NCBI RefSeq assembly: GCF_016405965.1
Contig: NZ_JAEFCD010000007.1
Span: forward strand, 34,624 to 98,623
Direction: 5' to 3'
Length of the DNA: 64,000 nucleotides
Source of the DNA: Alteromonas sp. IB21
Lineage (GTDB): Bacteria > Pseudomonadota > Gammaproteobacteria > Enterobacterales > Alteromonadaceae
The position numbers and the translations under genes were made by a program. Below, piece by piece: positions 18,530 to 27,308 of this stretch. Positions within the stretch are counted from its first letter, which is position 1, and every line of letters starts with the position of its first letter. A model generated the notes under the pieces. That model ran no database searches. It had not been told where the DNA came from and saw nothing but the letters and a program-made list of their open reading frames with translations.

Positions 18530-19108
18530 ATGGCCCAACGTGATTATGTCTCTCGTGGACGCTCTACCCAAAAAAAGAAGTCTTCAGCAAAAGGTCGAAA
18601 GCCTGCTGGAAACGCTCAGATGAACGGGGCGGTAGCCGCTAAACTCCCTATCATTCGACTTGTAGGTGTATTTGCCCTTGTGATTGGCTTCGGAGTGTTT
18701 TTGTGGTCAATCAAAGATAACGTTGAAGAAGATGTAGATACACAAGTATCGCGCCCCATTGCACCAACGGAAGAGTCATTGCCTGAATTGCCCGAAGAAG
18801 AGTGGGAATACATAAAAACCCTGCCAGGGTATGAAGTTGAAGTAGAAGTAAAAGAGCAGGAAAAATCCGATAAGCGCTATTTAATGCAGTGCGCCTCGTT
18901 TAGAACACGTGCTCAGGCCGAAGAGATGAAGGCTAAAATTGCGTTCCAAGGTTTAGAAGCTTTGATCAAACAGAGCTCTGGCAGCAATGGCGAATGGTTC
19001 CGCGTCATTTTAGGTCCTTACGAGTCTAAACGAGATGCGGAAAAAGCGAAGCACAGTCTACGTAAAGTAAATATTGCTACATGCCAAATTTGGTACTGGA
19101 ATTTGTAA
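18530..19108 (+). CDS. ftsN: FtsN-like SPOR-domain cell division protein
   Basis: The 192-residue protein has a basic cytoplasmic N-terminus (MAQRDYVSRGRST), one membrane helix (about 45-63), an acidic periplasmic linker and a C-terminal SPOR domain (about 118-190) that binds denuded septal peptidoglycan. FtsN activates septal wall synthesis. It is shorter than E. coli FtsN (319) because the linker is short. The priA-ftsN-hslV-hslU order supports the assignment. A hairpin follows at 19169. Confidence 0.9.
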   Translation: MAQRDYVSRGRSTQKKKSSAKGRKPAGNAQMNGAVAAKLPIIRLVGVFALVIGFGVFLWSIKDNVEEDVDTQVSRPIAPTEESLPELPEEEWEYIKTLPGYEVEVEVKEQEKSDKRYLMQCASFRTRAQAEEMKAKIAFQGLEALIKQSSGSNGEWFRVILGPYESKRDAEKAKHSLRKVNIATCQIWYWNL

Positions 19109-19168
19109 ATATCGCGACACGTCAATGACACATTACGTCTGCAAATAGACGTATTACGGAATACAATG

Positions 19169-19190
19169 GGCGCTCTAATGAGCGCCTTCT
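19169..19190. terminator. Terminator-like hairpin between ftsN and the membrane protein gene
   Basis: GGCGCTC, loop TAAT, GAGCGCC, then TTCTTC on the plus strand. It overlaps the stop codon of the convergent membrane protein gene. The T run is weak. Confidence 0.55.
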
Positions 19191-19855
19191 TCATGGTGTC
19201 GTATCAGGTTGATACCTAGAAGGACAAACCATACTATCTGACCCAATCCAAAGATTGCAGTGGCTGCCTCAAAGAGGCTAATGTCAGATAAAAAAGAAAG
19301 ACCCGTAAAAAGCGTTAATATTCCCGCTACACCAACGATTACGCCTAAACCATGCAATAGTTTTGCGAACAGACCACGCTTTATACCCATGTAGCTGATA
19401 AACAAAACCCAAATCGCGCCAAGCAGCTCTATGCCACCGCCAAGTGCATCCACGACGATTTCAACACTCTTCAATACCACTACTGCGTTTTCTTCATTCG
19501 CAATGGCGTAATTAGCAAGAAATGGCAGGCTCGTCAGAAAGATGAATGTACTAGCAAGAACAAACATAGCCCATATATTGCCTAGTGTGCTGTTGTAACG
19601 AGCAACATGAGGACAGACATTTTTATAAACGCTTAACAATGACTGGTTGAGTAAAAGTAAACTCAAGCTAAACACAATTCCAATAACGATGAAGCCCACA
19701 AAAAATGTATCGCGTTGAGCGATGAGTAAGTGCAGATGAGCCACGTCGGATGAATCGGTTGGCGGTTCAATGAGACCGATAAAAAGAACAAATCCAAATA
19801 GATAGGTCAGGGCACAAACTATTGCGGCTATGCCGCCAGCACGCTGTAGTGGCAT
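19175..19855 (-). CDS. Multi-pass membrane protein, DUF4386-like
   Basis: The 226-residue product has about six hydrophobic helices and starts with QRAGGIAAIVCALTYLFGFVLF. The overall layout (an N-terminal helix, an external loop, paired helices) resembles DUF4386 proteins, but I hold the family assignment loosely. It is convergent to ftsN and separated from hslV by a divergent promoter region. Function unknown. Confidence 0.6.
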   Translation of the reverse strand: MPLQRAGGIAAIVCALTYLFGFVLFIGLIEPPTDSSDVAHLHLLIAQRDTFFVGFIVIGIVFSLSLLLLNQSLLSVYKNVCPHVARYNSTLGNIWAMFVLASTFIFLTSLPFLANYAIANEENAVVVLKSVEIVVDALGGGIELLGAIWVLFISYMGIKRGLFAKLLHGLGVIVGVAGILTLFTGLSFLSDISLFEAATAIFGLGQIVWFVLLGINLIRHHEEGAH

Positions 19856-20009
19856 GATACAACCCTAGAGAAGTTTATAATCAAACGTTATTACGCGATA
19901 GAATTTGTCTAGCGGCAACTATGATTTGTAACAACAGTTGTCACTATCGCAGAAGAATCAAGACGCTCTACATTGCCTCTGAAATTCGCCACTTGTCTTT
20001 TGTCTTACC

Positions 20010-20035
20010 CTTGAAATTAAAAAGCCTTCCCCCAT
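20010..20035 (+). promoter_or_regulatory. Sigma-32 heat-shock promoter of hslVU
   Basis: CTTGAAA at 20010-20016, a 13-base spacer, and CCCCAT at 20030-20035 match the RpoH consensus (CTTGAAA, 13-15 bases, CCCCAT-t). It lies 80 bases upstream of the hslV GTG start, and hslVU is a classic heat-shock operon. Confidence 0.92.
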
Positions 20036-20114
20036 CTACTTGTAATTGAATTTGAACGCTGCTGCCTTTGCTAAACTAAAAACGCGGCAGCGCCCAGATA
20101 AACGGGGAATTAAC

Positions 20115-20639
20115 GTGACAACGATTGTATCTGTACGACGTGGGAATCAAGTGGTAATGGCCGGTGATGGACAGGTATCGCTGGGCAACACCGTAATGAA
20201 AGGTAATGCGCGCAAAGTGCGCCGTTTGTACCACGACAAGATTTTAGCGGGCTTTGCTGGTGGCACAGCCGACGCATTTACGCTTTTTGAACGCTTTGAA
20301 GCAAAGCTTGAAGCTCACCAAGGTCATTTAACCAAGGCGGCGGTAGAGCTCGCCAAAGACTGGCGAACTGACAGGGCGCTTCGCAAACTAGAGGCCCTGC
20401 TTGCCGTAGCAGACGAAACTGCATCGTTTATCATCACCGGTAACGGTGATGTTGTGCAGCCTGAACAAGATCTTATCGCTATTGGTTCAGGTGGTAACTA
20501 CGCACAAGCCGCGGCTACTGCACTGCTTGAAAATACAGAGCTAAGCGCAAAAGAAATCGCGGAAAAAGCATTGACCATTGCAGGTGATATTTGCGTGTTC
20601 ACTAACCATAGCCAAACGGTTGATGTACTGGATTACTAA
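20115..20639 (+). CDS. hslV: ATP-dependent protease peptidase subunit HslV (ClpQ)
   Basis: HslV is the proteasome-like threonine peptidase that forms a double hexamer capped by HslU. The start is set at GTG 20115, giving 174 residues; after removal of Met the N-terminal Thr (TTIVSVRR) is the nucleophile, so the longer frame from 20046 would not give an active enzyme. GGGGA lies about seven bases upstream. Conserved blocks include [20 protein letters not shown] and [18 protein letters not shown]. The sigma-32 promoter lies just upstream. Confidence 0.97.
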   Translation: MTTIVSVRRGNQVVMAGDGQVSLGNTVMKGNARKVRRLYHDKILAGFAGGTADAFTLFERFEAKLEAHQGHLTKAAVELAKDWRTDRALRKLEALLAVADETASFIITGNGDVVQPEQDLIAIGSGGNYAQAAATALLENTELSAKEIAEKALTIAGDICVFTNHSQTVDVLDY

Positions 20640-20721
20640 GTAATAGCGTAACGCTGTTAGCGGCTCGCAGCCACAGCTTTGAAACTGGCATAGCGAGTAC
20701 TTGTTAGATAAGGGTTTATTC

Positions 20722-22050
20722 ATGTCTGAAATGACACCAAGAGAAATTGTTCACGAGTTAGACCGCCATATTATCGGTCAACAAGATGCCAAGCGTGCTG
20801 TATCTATTGCACTTCGAAATCGCTGGCGTCGTATGCAGCTTGAACCAGAGCTGCGTCAAGAAGTAACGCCTAAAAATATTTTGATGATTGGCCCTACGGG
20901 TGTGGGTAAAACTGAGATCGCTCGCCGTTTAGCAAAGCTTGCTAACGCGCCTTTTATCAAAGTTGAAGCAACAAAGTTCACCGAAGTGGGCTATGTAGGT
21001 AAAGAAGTAGAGACTATCATTCGTGATCTTGCCGATATTGCGGTGAAGATGACGAAAGAAAACGAAATGAAAAAAGTGAAATTCCGTGCAGAAGAAGCAG
21101 CGGAAGAGCGAATTTTAGACGTTTTATTGCCTCCACCAGAAGATGCATGGGGCAATAAAGAAAACGTTGAAGATCGCGGCACACGTCAAGCATTTCGTAA
21201 AAAGCTTCGCCAGGGCGATCTAGACGACAAAGAAATTGAAATTGATGTGGCACTTCCGCAGGTGGGCGTAGAAATTATGGCGCCTCCAGGTATGGAAGAA
21301 ATGACCAACCAGCTTCAAGGCATGTTCCAAAACTTGTCGGGTTCGCAGAAGAAAAAGAAAAAGCTGAAAATTAAAGAAGCGTTCAAGTTGCTTATTGAAG
21401 AAGAGGCGGCTCGCCTTGTTAATCAAGAAGACTTGAAAGAAAAGGCCATTGAGTCGGTAGAGCAGCACGGTATCGTGTTTATCGACGAAATTGACAAAAT
21501 TTGTAAGCGCGAAGGTAACTCATCTGCAGACGTTTCTCGCGAAGGTGTTCAGCGTGACCTGCTCCCGCTTGTGGAAGGCTCAACGGTATCAACTAAGCAC
21601 GGCATGGTGAAAACTGACCATATCTTGTTTATTACCTCAGGCGCATTCCAAATGAGCAAGCCGTCGGACCTTATTCCAGAGCTTCAGGGTCGTCTACCTA
21701 TTCGCGTTGAGCTATCGGCGCTTAAAGTCGATGACTTTAAACGCATTCTTACCGAGCCAAGTGCGTCGTTAACGCATCAGTACATTGCGCTAATGAAAAC
21801 CGAGGGTGTTGATATTACATTCGATGATTCGGGTATACAGCGTATTGCAGAAGCGGCATGGCAGGTGAATGAGCGCACTGAAAACATTGGTGCCCGCCGT
21901 TTGCACACCGTGCTTGAGCGCCTTATGGAAGATATCTCGTTTGACGCTTCAGAAAAAAGCGGTGAGTCGTTTTTAATTGATGCAGACTACGTTAACAGCC
22001 ATCTAGAAACCTTAGTGGATAACGAAGATCTGTCGCGCTTTATTTTGTAG
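20722..22050 (+). CDS. hslU: ATPase subunit of HslVU protease (ClpY)
   Basis: HslU unfolds substrates and feeds them to HslV. The 442-residue product from ATG 20722 starts [20 protein letters not shown], the canonical start; the TTG at 20701 would add seven residues. Walker A is GPTGVGKTE, Walker [10 protein letters not shown], sensor and arginine-finger regions follow, and the C-terminus ends in DLSRFIL, the tail that inserts into HslV. It is 82 bases after hslV in the same operon. Confidence 0.98.
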   Translation: MSEMTPREIVHELDRHIIGQQDAKRAVSIALRNRWRRMQLEPELRQEVTPKNILMIGPTGVGKTEIARRLAKLANAPFIKVEATKFTEVGYVGKEVETIIRDLADIAVKMTKENEMKKVKFRAEEAAEERILDVLLPPPEDAWGNKENVEDRGTRQAFRKKLRQGDLDDKEIEIDVALPQVGVEIMAPPGMEEMTNQLQGMFQNLSGSQKKKKKLKIKEAFKLLIEEEAARLVNQEDLKEKAIESVEQHGIVFIDEIDKICKREGNSSADVSREGVQRDLLPLVEGSTVSTKHGMVKTDHILFITSGAFQMSKPSDLIPELQGRLPIRVELSALKVDDFKRILTEPSASLTHQYIALMKTEGVDITFDDSGIQRIAEAAWQVNERTENIGARRLHTVLERLMEDISFDASEKSGESFLIDADYVNSHLETLVDNEDLSRFIL

Positions 22051-22449
22051 TTTAACGCTAATTAGAAGTTTCCCCGTTAGTTGGTATCCCAATTAAAGGG
22101 GAGACTTTATAACCTCTTTTAATGTGCAAACCATTTCACCGAGCTGATAATACCAGTCCGCATAGATAATTACCCACTCAGCGAGAGTTAAAATGTTCGT
22201 AATCGCGGCGTGTTACCGCAGGTATAGTGGTTCTACATCAAGGTGACACAACAAAGAGTACGGACATTTTAAACTCGCCCTTCGGGAAGGTCTGGCAAGG
22301 TTCCTAGCTTCATTCTGGGAATTTGAAAGGGAACAGCCATTCCTGCATTCCCACTGTTCACTCTTATTGGTAGGTAAGGTTTCATGCCAATATCTGACTA
22401 ACCTTAGAATATAAACCAGATTACTCTGTAAAAGAACAAAGCAGACGGC
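22051..22449. other. Non-coding block between hslU and the YhaV gene
   Basis: A hairpin with arms at 22067-22075 and 22097-22105 (AGTTTCCCC and GGGGAGACT, with an inner TTGG/CCAA stem) may terminate hslU. The rest, about 22190-22390, has no credible gene; a 38-codon open frame on the minus strand (22269-22385) lacks a Shine-Dalgarno. Its unusually GC-balanced, sequence-rich character compared with neighbouring spacers suggests a remnant of a mobile element, which cannot be shown here. Confidence 0.5.
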
Positions 22450-22923
22450 TTACAGAGGGGGTAATGTATTTTGGGCAGCTTTCAAAAGATCTTCCCATTC
22501 TTTTGGTGGATGACCAGATTTCACCATTTTTTCAAAAACTCTGTAAGCATCCGTCTTACTTCCATATGCACGTTTGTTTTTCTCGTCATTTACCCATGCA
22601 TATACGATAACCTTAGACTCAAGATGGTAGCGGAAAAAAAGGCGATATTGCTGGAAAAACTTTGCACGGAACCAATGCTTATTGTCATCACCTAACGTGT
22701 TTCCTTGGCGAAAGTCAGCGTGAGTAGGATCATGCGGAATTAGTTCAAAGGTGAGTCTTTGAATAGCAGCTAAACGCTTAGCTGCATTTTTCTTAGTGTA
22801 ATTCTTCGGATCTTTTTCCCGTAAAGCTTCAACCTGCGATTTGAGATTGAGATACTGCTCTATAAATAATGGGTGAGCGTATAGTGTCCATCCGTTTACA
22901 ACAGCTGGTATCGTTTTCTGCAA
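22450..22923 (-). CDS. yhaV: YhaV-family ribonuclease toxin
   Basis: A RelE-superfamily toxin that in E. coli cleaves RNA and is neutralised by PrlF. The 157 residues (154 in E. coli) show the family blocks VNGWTLYAHPLF, KHWFRAKFFQQYRLFFRY, WVNDEKNKRAYGSKTDAY and KMVKSGHPPKEWEDLL. It follows the antitoxin gene by two bases. The order antitoxin-toxin and the small spacing fit a co-expressed module. Confidence 0.92.
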   Translation of the reverse strand: MQKTIPAVVNGWTLYAHPLFIEQYLNLKSQVEALREKDPKNYTKKNAAKRLAAIQRLTFELIPHDPTHADFRQGNTLGDDNKHWFRAKFFQQYRLFFRYHLESKVIVYAWVNDEKNKRAYGSKTDAYRVFEKMVKSGHPPKEWEDLLKAAQNTLPPL

Positions 22924-22925
22924 AC

Positions 22926-23255
22926 TTATACGTCCTCATCCAACAAAGGAGCATCGAGATCAATTTCGACACCATCTACCAATGCGTTAACGCTTAAACG
23001 CATGCTTTCTGATAAGGGCTCGATTTTTTCTGGATGGGCCTGAATATCATGCGCAATAAATGATAGAAATTCGCCAATAATAGGATCGCTCTCTTGCGCT
23101 TCTAATCGGGATATAACAACGCTACCATCAGACTGAATGGCATATTTAATTTTGTCTTTCTTACCCAAACATAATGCTTTACGGACAGAACTAGGCACTG
23201 TGGTTTGAAAACGTTCTGTAAGTGTTGATTCAGTTTCTAAAGCAACGCGTGGCAT
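22926..23255 (-). CDS. prlF: PrlF-family antitoxin
   Basis: This 109-residue AbrB/SpoVT-fold protein pairs with YhaV. The N-terminal swapped-hairpin barrel contains ESTLTERFQTTVPSSVRKALCL, the DNA-binding part; the acidic C-terminus (DGVEIDLDAPLLDEDV) is the expected toxin-wrapping tail. E. coli PrlF (111 residues) has the same layout. A palindrome upstream is a probable autoregulatory operator. Confidence 0.9.
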   Translation of the reverse strand: MPRVALETESTLTERFQTTVPSSVRKALCLGKKDKIKYAIQSDGSVVISRLEAQESDPIIGEFLSFIAHDIQAHPEKIEPLSESMRLSVNALVDGVEIDLDAPLLDEDV

Positions 23256-23310
23256 GACGACCTCTAAGTATTGCGGGTTTGCAAGCCTTGATTTTAGTAC
23301 GGTATAACAG

Positions 23311-23328
23311 GTAATGCAAATGCATTAC
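23311..23328. promoter_or_regulatory. Palindromic operator candidate of prlF-yhaV
   Basis: GTAATGCA and TGCATTAC form perfect 8-bp arms around AA, 56 bases upstream of the prlF start. AbrB-type antitoxins usually autorepress, so this is the likely binding site. Confidence 0.6.
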
Positions 23329-23470
23329 TTTGCGGTGACAGGTTATAAAATGCGTTAAATTAATTAAAGGTTGTAAAAGTACAAGGTGGACAGTCGCCTA
23401 AATTCGTTGACTTTTATCACCTAACTTAAGCTCAGACTCTAATCTACTAAGGGCTCATTTCATTTATTAG

Positions 23471-24442
23471 TCAAGTCTTCGCCAGTAATGCCACTAGCTT
23501 TTCGGTAACATCCAAGCCAGTATCGTTTTCAACTTTCAAAAAATAAGGGCTGGGGTTGGCTTCTAAAAAAAAGTACTTTCCTTTCGCACTTTTGCGCCAG
23601 TCTATCGCGCACCAGTGCATACCTAATGCTTTGCATATTTTGACAGCTAACTGCTGAACGTCGTTGGGGATTATGGTCACCGATACACTGGCATTATCGT
23701 CGTTCCTGTAATCTAATTCACTAGAGTCAATTTGTACGCTGAGCACGTCATTGCCCAGCACATAGCTTCGTATATTTACGCCGGCAATGTATTTTTGAAA
23801 GGTAACAGGGCGTTCACTGAGTAATGTGTTGAGTAAAGGGCGCATATTGGGTTGTTTATTCACGAATTGTGCAGTTCTTCCGCCGCGTACAGGCTTATAG
23901 ATAACCTCGCGCATATTATTGCAAAACTGCGTGGCGACTTCAGGCGCATTGCCTACAAAGGTGTAGGGAATATGTGCACCTAGTTTGCCAGCAATACGCG
24001 ATTGATAAGGTTTGCACTGGTGGCTTCGGACAGCGTCGATAGGGTTGACCCACTTAATGTCAGCATAACTGAACCAGCAAAGCAAAGTGCTGGCGCGTTC
24101 CTGCTCGGTCCAGCCGTAATGCTCAGCCGCGCGAGCGCGTTTATCCTGTGCTTTGCCATCTAAAGTTGCATCTTTGACCCCCTCGTCTGGTAACTCGCCC
24201 GGCAGGTATTCATGCCAGTAGGCAGCTTTGGTATTTGAAAAGGTCACTCTAGGCTGGTCACATAGCGACGATGAACTGAAATGAATTAATCCGTCATCAA
24301 AATCAGGGTCGTAACTGATGGTCCAGGTCGTGCCAAAATAACGTGTATTGGCAATATAAAAAGGTATATCACGTTGACGTAAGGCCTGTGCGATATGCTG
24401 AATTTGGGGGTCTTGTTCACTTCCTAATAATGCGACGTGCAT
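23471..24442 (-). CDS. RimK-like ATP-grasp ligase, putative peptide-modifying enzyme
   Basis: The 323-residue protein has the size and layout of ATP-grasp ligases that modify ribosomal peptides (MvdD/graspetide type). A pre-ATP-grasp domain begins MHVALLGSEQDPQIQHIAQAL, followed by the linker WVNPIDAVRSHQCKPYQSRIAG and IPYTFVGN, typical of this group. ATP-grasp residues are visible: K183 in IYKPVRGG, R225, D281 in AIDW, and E294/N296 in FLEANPSP for magnesium. It is the last gene of a peptide export operon, directly after the precursor gene, so the precursor is the obvious substrate. The bond formed (omega-ester, omega-amide or an added amino acid) cannot be told from sequence. Confidence 0.8.
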   Translation of the reverse strand: MHVALLGSEQDPQIQHIAQALRQRDIPFYIANTRYFGTTWTISYDPDFDDGLIHFSSSSLCDQPRVTFSNTKAAYWHEYLPGELPDEGVKDATLDGKAQDKRARAAEHYGWTEQERASTLLCWFSYADIKWVNPIDAVRSHQCKPYQSRIAGKLGAHIPYTFVGNAPEVATQFCNNMREVIYKPVRGGRTAQFVNKQPNMRPLLNTLLSERPVTFQKYIAGVNIRSYVLGNDVLSVQIDSSELDYRNDDNASVSVTIIPNDVQQLAVKICKALGMHWCAIDWRKSAKGKYFFLEANPSPYFLKVENDTGLDVTEKLVALLAKT

Positions 24443-24487
24443 CCGTGCTCCTTGCTTGAGTAAACATAATCAATGACAAATAATAAA

Positions 24488-24535
24488 AACAACACATGCA
24501 TGCACATATACCGCTCAAGGCATACATATGTTGTT
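24488..24535 (-). terminator. Attenuator hairpin between precursor and ligase genes
   Basis: Read on the minus strand, AACAACATATGTATGC and GCATGCATGTGTTGTT form a 16-bp stem with two G-U pairs, a 16-base loop and a following TTTATTATTT. It lies 20 bases after the precursor stop. Partial termination here would yield more precursor than enzyme, a usual arrangement in RiPP operons. Confidence 0.75.
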
Positions 24536-24555
24536 GAAGCATGTAGAGTGAGGGA

Positions 24556-24768
24556 TTAAGACAAAATATCCGGAAGTTTGCCGCCGCCCTCTCCAATGGC
24601 TAAGGTAATGTAGACGGGCTCTTTAGGCTCAGGAACTATTACGGGAGGGCTTTCAATCAATCGTGCTCGCAAGCCTCCAGATACTTCAAAAAGCTGGTCT
24701 TCTGCAAGTTGCACAGGATGTCCCGCTGTAAGCTGTTTATGACTGAGTTGATGTTGATGGTTTTTCAT
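24556..24768 (-). CDS. Double-glycine leader precursor peptide (putative RiPP)
   Basis: The 70-residue peptide has a leader ending LAEDQLFEVSGG (residues 21-32), the hydrophobic-spaced double-glycine signal cut by C39 peptidases. Cleavage after Gly32 would release a 38-residue core rich in Pro, Val, Ile and Glu (SPPVIVPEPKEPVYITLAIG) that ends GEGGGKLPDILS. The core has no cysteine, so neither disulfides nor lanthionines are possible; it has Glu, Asp, Lys, Ser and Thr side chains that an ATP-grasp ligase could cross-link. Shine-Dalgarno AAGGAG lies upstream. The first codons repeat those of the regulator gene just upstream (ATGAAAAACCAT). Confidence 0.85.
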   Translation of the reverse strand: MKNHQHQLSHKQLTAGHPVQLAEDQLFEVSGGLRARLIESPPVIVPEPKEPVYITLAIGEGGGKLPDILS

Positions 24769-24815
24769 AGTTTACGCTCCTTGTAGTGGCGTGTTGAGTA
24801 ATAAGACAATGTCAC

Positions 24816-25127
24816 CTAAAGTGATATCGCCTCTTGGTAAAGGGTTCTAAAGCAGCCTGCGATAAGCGCAGAACGATTGGATATATTGAGCTTTTTATAG
24901 ATATTGGCGCAGTGAAACTTTACTGTCCGTTCACTGATGAATAACTCTGAGGCGATGACTTTGTTAGAGCAGCCTTCCATAATCTTGTGCGCGACCTGTA
25001 ACTCTCGTTTAGATAAGCAGTCAATTGGGATCACGCTGCCATAAGCGGTAATACCACTGGCATCTATCTGCAAACGTTCAGCGGCTGTCATCAACACCGC
25101 AGGTTCTCTTATTTCATGGTTTTTCAT
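24816..25127 (-). CDS. LuxR-type transcription regulator (short)
   Basis: The 103-residue product is mostly a C-terminal LuxR/NarL helix-turn-helix (about 38-95, LSKRELQVAHKIMEGCSNKVIASELFISERTVKFH) behind a short N-terminal stretch without a receiver or autoinducer-binding domain. Its ATG at 25127 lies within the end of the upstream ABC transporter gene (14-base overlap), so translation is coupled. It is positioned to regulate the peptide operon. What it senses is unknown; the short N-terminus may bind a partner. Confidence 0.88.
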   Translation of the reverse strand: MKNHEIREPAVLMTAAERLQIDASGITAYGSVIPIDCLSKRELQVAHKIMEGCSNKVIASELFISERTVKFHCANIYKKLNISNRSALIAGCFRTLYQEAISL

Positions 25128-27306
25128 TAGATTTCTCCGTGTTTACGTGATGTTGCGTCCCAAATACGTCAGCGGGAGAGCAGGGATGTAAGTTGCCGTT
25201 TGCCAGACGATAAACCTTGTCTGCCATGGCGATAGACTGTGGACGATGAGCCACAATAATTCGTGTCATATTTAAAGATTTGAGGTGATGATTTATTTGC
25301 GCTTCATTGGCCATGTCTAAATGGCTACTAGCTTCATCTAAAAACAGTATGTCTGGGTTTTGATAAAGGGCTCTGGCAAGGAGTAGTCGTTGCTTTTGGC
25401 CGCCGCTTAAGCTGCTGCCCATATCGCCGACGAGTGAGTGATATTGCATGGGCATTTTCATGATGTCTTCGTGAATACAAGCAAGGTGCGCCACATGAAC
25501 CATTTTTTTAAAATCAGCCGCGTGTTCAAAGCAGCAGATGTTTTGCGCGATGGTGCCGCTTAAGCAAGTGTCTTCTTGCAGAACGGAAGCGATGACCGGG
25601 CGTTTGACGTTAGCATAATTCACGCTGCCCTCTGATAAAGGGTACAGCCCCATTAAACACTTAAAGAGCGTACTTTTTCCGCACCCGCTATCGCCAATAA
25701 TGGCAACGATGTCGCCACATTCGACTGAAAGATTGATATGCCTGAATACCCATTCATTCGAGGCGCTATAGCGATACCCTAGAGAGTTAGCGTTTAGCGC
25801 TATGGTATTTGACGGTGTGCTTGATGAGAGCGCATCGGGGTAACTAAACGAACTAATAGTCTTTGCCAATAGTGTATTTGGCTTTGCCTGAGCAGGTGTT
25901 AACAAGATATCGCTGAGGCGCGTAAAGTGAACGCCTAGCATATTAAGCTCAATTACTTTGTTGACAACGCCGTCCAGCGCATTCACGAAGCGGGTTTTAT
26001 ACGCCATAAAGGCGAGCAGCATGCCGATTGAAAGCGTGCTTTCCATAACCAGGCTTGCACCAACATACACAACCACAAGGTTCTCAGCGCCAAATAACAG
26101 CTGGTTTGAGAGGGTGCTGCCGATATTAATTTTGCCAAGGGTAATATCTTTATTTAACGTAGCCACAAGCTTGTTCTGCCAGTGTCCGTGGCGCTGCACT
26201 TCTTGTCCGTAGACTCGAATAGGCAGTATAGCCCTAACGCTTTCCATAAAATGACTTTGCTCTGAAGCGGCAAGGGCGATACGTTCCGTTGTAAGTCGCT
26301 TGATTAGAGGCAAAAGCCCTAGCCGAATACACAAATACACAAGCATAATTGCGACGACCACAAGGGTGAGTTTTATCGAGTACAGCATCATTACTGCCAA
26401 CGTGATGACGGCCATAAGCCCATCCAACAATGCGGTGACTAGGCCCGTGGTTAAGAATTCTCTAATGCTTGCCAGCGAGCCAAATCGAGATACCACATCA
26501 CCGATATGGCGCTTATCGAAGTAGTCTAGGGGAAGTGAGAGTAAGTGCTTAAATACCGAAGCAGACATTTGAAGCTGAAGGCGAGAAGAGACCGATAATA
26601 TAACCAGTTTCCGAACCCCGCTTGTAAAAGTCTCAACAATTAGAAGAAGGGCAAACCCAATAGCAAGGGCCTTTAACAGTGCTTCGTTGTTGTAAATCAG
26701 CACATCATCAACCACCGTTTGCATGTAATAAGGTGCGGCTAATGCAAATAGCTGTAGCACAACGGATAAGGCAAACAAGGTGATAAGATTGCGCTTGAAC
26801 CCTGTTGTGCGCGTGAAAAATTGAGAAAGCCCAAGGCGAGGCACAGAGGTTTTGGGTGAAAACATGTCTGTGGGTGACACTTCAAGGGCAATGCCCGTTA
26901 TGTATTTGGATGCTTCATCAAATGAGAGCTTTCTTTCCCCGAGAGCAGGGTCATGAATAGTTATCGCATTTCCTTTTACGTTGGTAAGCACAACGAAGTG
27001 ATTCATATTCCAATGCAATATGGCAGGGCAGGCTAGCTGCGCCAGGTGTTCCATCTCAATCTTAATGGCACGGCTTTGAAACCCTAAGTCGCTTGCAACC
27101 CCCATAACATCCTTTAACGTACTACCTCTAAGCGAAACAGACATTGCGTGTCGCAGTGCGTTAAGGTCTCGTTTATCGCCGTAATATTGGGTAATCATTG
27201 CCATACATGCCAGTCCGCACTCGGCCGCCTCGCTCTGCAAAATAACCGGCACGCGCCGCTTTGTGTGAAGCGTGTTTGATGTGAGATTCATGGTAAAGCT
27301 AGCCAT
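25114..27306 (-). CDS. C39-peptidase ABC transporter for peptide export
   Basis: A 730-residue bacteriocin-type exporter. The N-terminal C39 peptidase has the full triad: Cys30 in AECGLACM, His103 in HWNMNHFVV and Asp119 in IHDPALG, so it should cut the double-glycine leader of the neighbouring precursor. The central part has about six membrane helices (residues 165-440), and the ATPase carries Walker A GDSGCGKST, signature LSGGQKQR and Walker B ILFLDEASSHLD. It is two bases downstream of the HlyD gene, forming the usual exporter pair that would use TolC as outer-membrane channel. Confidence 0.93.
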   Translation of the reverse strand: MASFTMNLTSNTLHTKRRVPVILQSEAAECGLACMAMITQYYGDKRDLNALRHAMSVSLRGSTLKDVMGVASDLGFQSRAIKIEMEHLAQLACPAILHWNMNHFVVLTNVKGNAITIHDPALGERKLSFDEASKYITGIALEVSPTDMFSPKTSVPRLGLSQFFTRTTGFKRNLITLFALSVVLQLFALAAPYYMQTVVDDVLIYNNEALLKALAIGFALLLIVETFTSGVRKLVILSVSSRLQLQMSASVFKHLLSLPLDYFDKRHIGDVVSRFGSLASIREFLTTGLVTALLDGLMAVITLAVMMLYSIKLTLVVVAIMLVYLCIRLGLLPLIKRLTTERIALAASEQSHFMESVRAILPIRVYGQEVQRHGHWQNKLVATLNKDITLGKINIGSTLSNQLLFGAENLVVVYVGASLVMESTLSIGMLLAFMAYKTRFVNALDGVVNKVIELNMLGVHFTRLSDILLTPAQAKPNTLLAKTISSFSYPDALSSSTPSNTIALNANSLGYRYSASNEWVFRHINLSVECGDIVAIIGDSGCGKSTLFKCLMGLYPLSEGSVNYANVKRPVIASVLQEDTCLSGTIAQNICCFEHAADFKKMVHVAHLACIHEDIMKMPMQYHSLVGDMGSSLSGGQKQRLLLARALYQNPDILFLDEASSHLDMANEAQINHHLKSLNMTRIIVAHRPQSIAMADKVYRLANGNLHPCSPADVFGTQHHVNTEKSNEKP

Positions 27307-27308
27307 AC

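Noticed and set aside
20046..20114. N-terminal extension of HslV
   Set aside because: HslV needs the Thr after the initiator as N-terminal nucleophile; the extension starts next to the expected transcript start from the sigma-32 promoter.
22269..22385. 38-codon open frame on the minus strand between hslU and yhaV
   Set aside because: Short, no Shine-Dalgarno, and no supporting signals; kept only as part of an odd non-coding block.
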